Shown: positions 58,136 through 64,000 of the stretch, in pieces
Layout of the letters: each line of letters begins with the position of its first letter
Position numbering within the stretch: position 1 is the first letter of the stretch
Assembly (NCBI RefSeq): GCF_000202635.1
Contig: NC_015125.1
Span: 372,001-436,000 of the forward strand
Direction: 5' to 3'
Origin: Microbacterium testaceum StLB037
Lineage (GTDB): Bacteria > Actinomycetota > Actinomycetes > Actinomycetales > Microbacteriaceae
DNA length: 64,000 nt
The notes under the pieces: generated by a model
What the model was told of the DNA's origin: nothing
Database searches by the model: none
Seen by the model: only the letters and a program-made list of their open reading frames with translations
Made by a program: the position numbers and the translations under genes

Positions 58136-59029
58136 TCAGGGACGCACGGCCGTCGTGGCCCGGTCGCGCGAGGTGAGGTCGGGGTGCGTGGCGGCCGCGC
58201 GCCATCCGTCCGCGGTGAGCAGATCGCGGATCGCCGCGCCCTGCCACTCCCCGTGCTCGATGACGAGGGTCGCCCCGGGGTGTCCGAGCCGCAGGCCCAC
58301 GCGCGAGAGGTGGCGCACGGCATCCAGTCCGTCCGGTCCGCCGTACAGGGCGGCGGGCGGGTCGTACAGACGGACCTCGGGATCGCGAGGGATCGCGTCG
58401 TCGGGAACGTAGGGAGGATTGGATGCCACGACCGACACGGTTCCGTCGAGTTCGGGGAACGCGTCGGCCAGGTCGACGAACGCGAGGGTGACGTTGGTCG
58501 CTCCCACGCGGGCGACGTTCTCCTTCGTCCAGATGAAGGCGTCGACGCTGTTCTCGGCGGCGAACACCCGTGCGTGGGGAACCTCGGTCGCCATCGCCAG
58601 GGCGATCGCTCCACTGCCCGTTCCGAGGTCGACCGCGATCGGCGCGGGCGCGGCCGCCGCGCCGAGCGCGTCGATCGCCAGCTGAGCGACCATCTCGGTC
58701 TCGGGTCGGGGAACGAAGACGCCGGGTCCGACCGCGAGTTCGAGGGAGCGGAACGGGGCGACCCCGGTGAGGTGCTGCAGCGGTTCGCGCGCGCACCGAC
58801 GGTCGGCGAGCGGAAGCAAGTCGGCGGCGGCGGCCGGTGGCATCCGGTCTCCACGGATCGCCGCGGCCTGCACTCCGCCGCGCGACGTGCGGAGCACGTG
58901 GCCGACGAGCAGTTCGGCGTCGACGCGCGGGTCGGGGATGCCGGCGGCGGAGAACCGGGCCTCGAGGTCGCGAACGACCTCGGCGACGGGAGCGGCCGTG
59001 GGAGCGGAGGGTGGTGCGGTATCACGCAT
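58136..59029 (-). CDS. prmC: Peptide chain release factor N5-glutamine methyltransferase PrmC
   Basis: Methylates the GGQ glutamine of release factors such as the PrfA encoded at 62.1-63.2 kb. It has 297 residues with an N-terminal helical domain, the SAM motif [14 protein letters not shown] and the catalytic NPPY in [10 protein letters not shown] start at ATG 59029 (MRDTAPP); a TAGGCT box lies 11 nt upstream. Three genes separate it from prfA. Confidence 0.94.
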   Translation of the reverse strand: MRDTAPPSAPTAAPVAEVVRDLEARFSAAGIPDPRVDAELLVGHVLRTSRGGVQAAAIRGDRMPPAAAADLLPLADRRCAREPLQHLTGVAPFRSLELAVGPGVFVPRPETEMVAQLAIDALGAAAAPAPIAVDLGTGSGAIALAMATEVPHARVFAAENSVDAFIWTKENVARVGATNVTLAFVDLADAFPELDGTVSVVASNPPYVPDDAIPRDPEVRLYDPPAALYGGPDGLDAVRHLSRVGLRLGHPGATLVIEHGEWQGAAIRDLLTADGWRAAATHPDLTSRDRATTAVRP

Positions 59030-59088
59030 GACGGGGTCCGAGCCTAGTCGTCCGGCGTCACACAGGCCTTCGCCTCGCGCCACTCACC

Positions 59089-59094
59089 TAGGAT
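59089..59094 (+). promoter_or_regulatory. -10 box of cysK-cysE
   Basis: TAGGAT about 33 nt before the cysK ATG, leaving a short leader with the ribosome site GAAAGG. Confidence 0.5.
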
Positions 59095-59127
59095 TGTCGC
59101 GTTCTCATCGACGGCGAAAGGCGACCC

Positions 59128-60066
59128 ATGCCCGGCATCCACTCCGACATCACCTCCGCGTTCGGCGACACTCCGCTGGTGCGCCTGAACCGCGTCGCGG
59201 AGGGGACCGAGGCCCAGATCCTGGCGAAGCTGGAGTTCTACAACCCCGCTTCCAGCGTCAAGGACCGCCTCGGTATCGCGATCGTCGACGCCGCCGAGGC
59301 CTCGGGCGAACTGAAGCCGGGCGGCACGATCGTGGAGTCCACGAGCGGCAACACCGGCATCGCCCTCGCGATGGTGGGCGCCGCCCGCGGGTACAAGGTC
59401 ATCCTCACCATGCCCGCGTCGATGTCGAAGGAGCGCCGCATCCTGCTGAAGGCGTTCGGCGCCGAGCTCGTCCTCACCGACCCCACCAAGGGCATGTCGT
59501 ACGCCGTCGACGAGGCCAAGCGCATCGTCGCCGAGACCCCGGGGGCCGTCTGGGCCCGTCAGTTCGAGAACGAGGCCAACCCGGCCATCCACCGCAAGAC
59601 CACGGCGGAGGAGATCCTCCGCGACACCGACGGCAAGGTCGACTACTTCGTCGCCGGGATCGGCACGGGCGGCACCATCACCGGTGTCGGCCAGGTGCTG
59701 AAGGAGCGCGTGCCGGGCGTCAAGATCGTCGCCGTCGAGCCCGCGGACTCCCCCATCCTCACCAAGGGACACCCCGGACCGCACAAGATCCAGGGCATCG
59801 GACCGAACTTCGTCCCCGCGATCCTCGACCGCGACATCCTCGACGAGGTGATCGACGTCGAGTTCGACGACGCGATCCGCCTGGCGCGCGAGACCGCCGC
59901 CAAGGACGGCATCCTCGTCGGTATGTCGTCGGGAGCGGCGATCTGGGCCGCCCTCGAGATCGCGAAGCGCCCCGAGGCCGCGGGCAAGAACATCGTCGTC
60001 ATCATCCCCTCGTACGGAGAGCGCTACCTGTCCACCGCTCTGTACGAGCACCTGCGCGAAGACTGA
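59128..60066 (+). CDS. cysK: Cysteine synthase (O-acetylserine sulfhydrylase)
   Basis: Makes cysteine from O-acetylserine and sulfide with PLP. It has 312 residues with the PLP lysine in [11 protein letters not shown], the substrate loop [13 protein letters not shown], and the phosphate-binding [10 protein letters not shown]. Followed after 2 nt by cysE, whose product is its substrate; the two enzymes often form a complex. Confidence 0.96.
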   Translation: MPGIHSDITSAFGDTPLVRLNRVAEGTEAQILAKLEFYNPASSVKDRLGIAIVDAAEASGELKPGGTIVESTSGNTGIALAMVGAARGYKVILTMPASMSKERRILLKAFGAELVLTDPTKGMSYAVDEAKRIVAETPGAVWARQFENEANPAIHRKTTAEEILRDTDGKVDYFVAGIGTGGTITGVGQVLKERVPGVKIVAVEPADSPILTKGHPGPHKIQGIGPNFVPAILDRDILDEVIDVEFDDAIRLARETAAKDGILVGMSSGAAIWAALEIAKRPEAAGKNIVVIIPSYGERYLSTALYEHLRED

Positions 60067-60068
60067 CG

Positions 60069-60638
60069 GTGGGGGTCCTCTCCCGCGTCCGCGAAGACAT
60101 CTCGTCCGCCAAGCTCCGCGACCCCGCGGCGCGCGGCGGGATCGAGATCGCTCTGCTGTACCCGGGACTGCACGCCGTCTGGTCGTACCGCATCGCGAAC
60201 CGGCTGTGGCGACGGGGCCTGCGGTTCCCCGCGCGCGCCCTGTCGCAGCTGACCCGCTGGCTCACGGGCATCGAGATCCATCCCGGCGCGACGATCGGGC
60301 GGCGCTTCTTCATCGATCACGGCATGGGCGTCGTGATCGGCGAGACGGCGGAGGTCGGCGACGACGTCATGCTGTATCACGGTGTGACGCTCGGCGGCCG
60401 CCAGCGCGAGGGCGGCAAGCGCCACCCCACGCTGCACGACGGAGTCGCGGTGGGCGCCGGGGCCAAGGTCCTCGGTCCCATCACGATCGGGGCGCGGGCC
60501 GTGATCGGCGCGAATGCCGTGGTCACACGCGATGCGCCCGCCGACAGCGTGCTCGTGGGCGTCCCGGCCAAGGCACGTTCGCGGCGGGTCGGGGAAGAAA
60601 CGCGCGCCCTCCTGATGGCGCCGGAGTACTCGATCTGA
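60069..60638 (+). CDS. cysE: Serine O-acetyltransferase
   Basis: Acetylates serine for cysteine synthesis. At 189 residues it is the short actinobacterial/Bacillus form. It has a left-handed beta-helix of hexapeptide repeats (about 65-175), the catalytic [12 protein letters not shown] and the acetyl-CoA loop [12 protein letters not shown]. It ends EYSI; the C-terminal isoleucine is the residue that CysE uses to bind CysK. GTG start 2 nt after cysK. Confidence 0.95.
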   Translation: MGVLSRVREDISSAKLRDPAARGGIEIALLYPGLHAVWSYRIANRLWRRGLRFPARALSQLTRWLTGIEIHPGATIGRRFFIDHGMGVVIGETAEVGDDVMLYHGVTLGGRQREGGKRHPTLHDGVAVGAGAKVLGPITIGARAVIGANAVVTRDAPADSVLVGVPAKARSRRVGEETRALLMAPEYSI

Positions 60639-60663
60639 CGCGATGCCGAGGCACGGTGCGTCC

Positions 60664-60669
60664 TAGGCT
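60664..60669 (+). promoter_or_regulatory. -10 box of the amidase gene
   Basis: TAGGCT, then CGACGT, then the ATG at 60676. Confidence 0.6.
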
Positions 60670-60675
60670 CGACGT

Positions 60676-62079
60676 ATGACGCGGCTGCACGACCTCTCCC
60701 TCGCGGCACAGGTCGGGGCCCTCCGGGCGGGGACCCTCTCGCCGGTCGACCTCACCGAGCACTATCTCGGTCGCATCGCCCGCTTCGCCGACCTGGGGGC
60801 CTTCGCCGAGGTGACTCCGGATGCCGCGCGCCGCCGATCCGCTCTGCTCCAGGAGTCACCCGCGCACGGAGCCCTCTGGGGCATCCCCCTCGCCGATAAA
60901 GACCTCGTCGCCCGTGCCGGTGTCCCCACCCGCTACGGCTCGCGTTCCCGCGCAGGCCTCGTGCCGACGGCATCCGATCCTCTCGCCGACGCGCTCGATG
61001 CCGCCGGCGCGGTGAACGTCGGAAAGACGAGCACGTCGGAGTTCGGGTTGACCGGTTTCACCGAGCCGCTCATCCACGCGCCCGCGCGCGATCCGTGGCG
61101 CCTGTCGGCGGGGGCCGGAGGATCGAGCGGCGGGGCGGCCGTCGCCGTCGCGGCGGGGCTCCTGCCAGCCGCGGTGGGCTCCGACGGCGGCGGGTCGATC
61201 CGCATCCCCTCGGCGACGGTCGGGGTCGTCGGCCTCAAGCCGTCGCGCGGGCGTCTCCCGATCGGTTCAGGCTTCGACTCCCCCGACGGCCTCTCCGTCA
61301 CCGGGCCGATCGCGCGCACCGTCGAGGACGCCGCTCTTCTCCTCGACGCCCTCGTGGGGCTCGCGCCCTTCGCCTACGCGACCGCGGCTCCGGGGCACGG
61401 GCCGTTCATCGACGCCACCGCGCGAGATCCGAGGGGCCTCCGCATCGGCGTGACCACGGTGTCTCCGTGGGATGACGACGAAGACATCCGGCTCGACGCC
61501 GACGCGCGCACGGCTTTCGAGACGGCCGCCGCCTGGCTGTCGGACACCGGACATGAGGTGACGGATACCGCGTGGCATCCCTTCGGCTACGCGGCACTCT
61601 TCCACGTCCTGTGGCGCGCGAGCGCGGCACGCATCCCCCTGAGCGAGGACGACATGAGCCTCGTCGAGCCGCTCACCGCGTGGCTCGTCCGCGAGGGCCG
61701 ACGGCTGTCGTCGCTCGATCTGCTCGACGGCCTGGCCGCCGCGCGCGCGTTCGAGCGCCGCACCATCGCCGACTTCGCCCGCTTTGACGCCGTGCTGACG
61801 CCGGCTCTCGCGCAACCACCGCAGCCGATCGGCTCCTACGCCGGGCACACCCCGGAACGCACGTTCGCGATGCAGGTCGAGTACGCGCCGTACTCGAGCT
61901 TCGTGAACGTCGCCGGTCTCCCCGCGCTGACGCTGCCCGTCACGACGGATGCCACGGGTCACCCGGTGTCGGTGCAGCTGATCGGCCGCCCGGGCGGCGA
62001 GGCGACGTTGCTGTCGATCGCCGCGCAGCTCGAGGAGCGTCGCGGGCCGCTCCCCCACCCGCCCGCGTGGGACGCGTGA
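60676..62079 (+). CDS. Amidase (amidase signature family)
   Basis: A 467-residue amide hydrolase with the Ser-cisSer-Lys triad: lysine in IPLADKDL (about 75), and the signature GGSSGGAAVAVAAGLLPAAVGSDGGGSIRIP near 150-180. It is related to GatA and other amidases, but no gatC or gatB is adjacent, so it is probably catabolic. It converges on prfA with a 19-nt gap. Confidence 0.88.
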   Translation: MTRLHDLSLAAQVGALRAGTLSPVDLTEHYLGRIARFADLGAFAEVTPDAARRRSALLQESPAHGALWGIPLADKDLVARAGVPTRYGSRSRAGLVPTASDPLADALDAAGAVNVGKTSTSEFGLTGFTEPLIHAPARDPWRLSAGAGGSSGGAAVAVAAGLLPAAVGSDGGGSIRIPSATVGVVGLKPSRGRLPIGSGFDSPDGLSVTGPIARTVEDAALLLDALVGLAPFAYATAAPGHGPFIDATARDPRGLRIGVTTVSPWDDDEDIRLDADARTAFETAAAWLSDTGHEVTDTAWHPFGYAALFHVLWRASAARIPLSEDDMSLVEPLTAWLVREGRRLSSLDLLDGLAAARAFERRTIADFARFDAVLTPALAQPPQPIGSYAGHTPERTFAMQVEYAPYSSFVNVAGLPALTLPVTTDATGHPVSVQLIGRPGGEATLLSIAAQLEERRGPLPHPPAWDA

Positions 62080-62098
62080 CCGCTCGCCTCGCGAACGT

Positions 62099-63205
62099 TC
62101 AGTCGCCGGCGAGGGCCGCGAGCCGCGCCTCTTCGTCGGCGGTGATCGCCGACTCGATGATCGGACCGAGGGCGCCGTCCATCACCTGATCGAGGTTGTA
62201 GGCCTTGTACCCGGTGCGGTGGTCGGCGATGCGGTTCTCGGGGAAGTTGTACGTGCGGATGCGCTCCGAACGGTCCATGCCGCGGATCTGCGAGCGCCGC
62301 GCGTCGGCGGCCACCGCGTCCCGCTCCTCCTGCTGCTTCGCGAGCAGGCGGGCGCGCAGCACGCGCATGCCCGCCTCGCGGTTCTGCAGCTGCGACTTCT
62401 CGTTCTGCATCGACACGACGATTCCCGTGGGCACGTGGGTGATGCGCACGGCGGAGTCGGTCGTGTTGACAGACTGCCCGCCGGGGCCCGACGAGCGGAA
62501 CACGTCGATCTTGAGGTCGTTCGGGTCGATGGCGACCTCTTCGGGCTCGTCGACCTCGGGGAACACCAGGACGCCGGTGGTCGAGGTGTGGATCCGCCCC
62601 TGCGATTCCGTCGCGGGCACGCGTTGCACGCGGTGCACACCACCCTCGTACTTCAAGTGCGCCCACACGCCCTGGGCGGGGTCGCTCGAGGAGCCCTTGA
62701 TCGCGACCTGGACGTCCTTGTAGCCGCCCAGGTCGGATTCGGTTCGTTCGAGCAGCTCCGTCTTCCAGCCCATGGACGCCGCGTACTGCAGGTACATGCG
62801 CAGCAGATCGGCCGCGAACAGCGCGCTCTCGGCCCCGCCCTCGCCGCCCTTGATCTCCATGATCACGTCGCGCGCGTCGTCGGGGTCGCGCGGGATGAGC
62901 AGGCGCCGCAGACGCTCCTGCGTCTCGGAAACCCTCTCCTCCAGCGCCGGGATCTCGGCGGCGAACGCCTCGTCCTCGCGGGCGAGTTCGCGTGCCGCTT
63001 CGAGATCGTCGGATGCCGAGACCCACGCCTGGTAAGCGTGCACGATGCGGTTCAACTCGGCGTAGCGCCGATTGACGCGCTTCGCGCGCGCCGCGTCGGC
63101 GTGCACGGCCGGGTCGTTGAGCTCGAGCTCGATCTCCCGGTGCTCATCGATCAGCCCGCGGACGGACTCGAAGATGCCGGACGCTTCGGCAGGCTCAGCG
63201 GACAC
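62099..63205 (-). CDS. prfA: Peptide chain release factor 1, with repeat-derived N-terminus
   Basis: Ends translation at UAA and UAG. The 368 residues include the anticodon-like PAT-type recognition loop region and the GGQ loop [18 protein letters not shown]. The GTG start lies 3 nt after the rho stop. The first nine residues MSAEPAEAS come from a diverged CTGAGCCTGTCGAAG repeat, in place of the usual start just before [11 protein letters not shown]. Confidence 0.96.
   Translation of the reverse strand: MSAEPAEASGIFESVRGLIDEHREIELELNDPAVHADAARAKRVNRRYAELNRIVHAYQAWVSASDDLEAARELAREDEAFAAEIPALEERVSETQERLRRLLIPRDPDDARDVIMEIKGGEGGAESALFAADLLRMYLQYAASMGWKTELLERTESDLGGYKDVQVAIKGSSSDPAQGVWAHLKYEGGVHRVQRVPATESQGRIHTSTTGVLVFPEVDEPEEVAIDPNDLKIDVFRSSGPGGQSVNTTDSAVRITHVPTGIVVSMQNEKSQLQNREAGMRVLRARLLAKQQEERDAVAADARRSQIRGMDRSERIRTYNFPENRIADHRTGYKAYNLDQVMDGALGPIIESAITADEEARLAALAGD
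63184..63198 (-). repeat. Diverged CTGAGCCTGTCGAAG repeat in the 5' end of prfA
   Basis: On the minus strand CTGAGCCTGCCGAAG, one base off the consensus, beginning 7 nt after the first base of the prfA start codon. Confidence 0.7.
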
Positions 63206-63208
63206 GGG

Positions 63209-64000
63209 TCAGCGAATGCTGTTGTCGTCACCGCCGCGCGAGGGCGCCGGGATGGACTTCTGCATCTGCACGAGGAACTCGACGTTCGACTGCGTCTCCT
63301 TGAGCTTGCCGAGCACGACCTCGAGGGCCTGCTGGGGCTCGAGACCGGCCAGGGCACGGCGAAGCTTCCAGGTGATCTTGACCTCGTCGGGCGACAGCAG
63401 CATCTCTTCGCGGCGGGTGCTCGACGCGTTCACGTCGACGGCCGGGAAGATGCGCTTGTCGGCGAGCTGGCGGCTCAGGCGGAGCTCGCTGTTGCCGGTG
63501 CCCTTGAACTCCTCGAAGATCACGTCGTCCATCTTCGAGCCGGTCTCCACCAGAGCGGTGGCGAGGATCGTGAGCGAGCCACCGTTCTCGATGTTGCGCG
63601 CGGCACCGAAGAAGCGCTTCGGCGGGTAGAGCGCCGACGCGTCCACGCCACCGGTGAGCACGCGGCCCGAGGTGGGCGCCGACAGGTTGTAGGCGCGGCC
63701 CAGACGGGTGATCGAGTCGAGGAGCACGACGACGTCGCGACCGAGTTCGACCAGACGCTTGGCGCGCTCGATGGCCAGCTCGGCGACCGTGGTGTGGTCT
63801 TCGGCCGGGCGGTCGAACGTCGAGGCGATGACCTCGCCCTTGACCGTCCGCTGCATGTCGGTGACCTCTTCGGGGCGCTCGTCGACGAGCACGACCATGA
63901 GGTGGACCTCGGGGTTGTTGTGCGCGATGGCGTTCGCGATCTGCTGCAGCACGATCGTCTTGCCTGCCTTGGGCGGCGCGACGATGAGACCGCGCTGGCC
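63209..64000 (-). CDS. rho: Transcription termination factor Rho, C-terminal part (5' end outside window)
   Basis: Hexameric RNA helicase that ends transcription. The window holds the last 263 codons, from [15 protein letters not shown] (Walker A) through [29 protein letters not shown] (Walker B), the Q-loop and R-loop to DDNSIR. The N-terminal RNA-binding part lies beyond the edge. rpmE, which often follows rho in actinobacteria, is not between rho and prfA. Confidence 0.96.
   Translation of the reverse strand, partial: GQRGLIVAPPKAGKTIVLQQIANAIAHNNPEVHLMVVLVDERPEEVTDMQRTVKGEVIASTFDRPAEDHTTVAELAIERAKRLVELGRDVVVLLDSITRLGRAYNLSAPTSGRVLTGGVDASALYPPKRFFGAARNIENGGSLTILATALVETGSKMDDVIFEEFKGTGNSELRLSRQLADKRIFPAVDVNASSTRREEMLLSPDEVKITWKLRRALAGLEPQQALEVVLGKLKETQSNVEFLVQMQKSIPAPSRGGDDNSIR

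Noticed and set aside
63209..64000. rho starting at the internal methionine near 63952
   Set aside because: The frame continues through the Walker A motif to the window edge, so the true start lies outside.

Overview
The window is a gene-dense, roughly 70% GC stretch of an actinobacterial chromosome, most likely Microbacterium or a close relative in Microbacteriaceae. The grounds are codon use, the nusA-ylxR-infB-rbfA-truB and rho-prfA-prmC-tsaC-wecA-atpI-atp layouts, DUF1206 and SorC family genes, and many genes whose start codon follows a TANNNT -10 box by exactly 6 nt (leaderless mRNAs). I see no prophage, IS element, CRISPR array, rRNA or tRNA.

Region by region. 1-7.7 kb: translation and transcription-factor cluster on the minus strand (nusA, ylxR, infB, rbfA, a degenerate kinase-like gene, truB cut by the window edge), with mutY and a CPBP protease gene set into it. 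7.8-16.6 kb: HD-domain protein, glycogen phosphorylase, a fused HdeD-like/lipase protein, DUF1206 protein, aldo/keto reductase, proS. 16.6-20.1 kb: two tandem copies of an ECF sigma gene plus a one-TM partner gene; the sigma genes share a 179-nt identical tract. 20.2-24.2 kb: predicted zinc metalloprotease, pcp, BenE-type transporter, ispG. 24.2-26.3 kb: a Trp-Trp leader peptide and attenuator in front of a fused TrpEG/PhzE-like synthase. 26.3-33.3 kb: a repeat cluster, rseP-like protease, a MurE-like ligase, MerR regulator, dxr, FKBP lipoprotein, acyltransferase. 33.4-41.1 kb: dihydroxyacetone/glycerol module (dhaKLM, SorC regulator, glpD, glpF, glpK). 41.1-48.5 kb: repeats, a small membrane protein, OsmC, asparaginase, APC permease, PP2C phosphatase, aldo/keto reductase, a membrane protein, yaaA. 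48.5-58.1 kb: the complete F1Fo ATP synthase operon led by tsaC, wecA and atpI. 58.1-64 kb: prmC, cysK-cysE, amidase, prfA, and rho cut by the window edge.

The most unusual layer is not a single gene. A heptamer, GGATGCC/GGCATCC, occurs close to 100 times by eye, about equally on both strands. It lies in coding DNA as Asp-Ala or Ala-Ser codon pairs, overlaps several start codons, and occurs as inverted pairs just after the stop codons of rbfA, glgP, proS and a membrane-protein gene. That distribution resembles DNA uptake sequences of Neisseria and Pasteurellaceae, but the role here is unknown. A second family, CTGAGCCYGTCGAAG, sits in two intergenic clusters and appears to have been absorbed into the end of atpF and the start of prfA.
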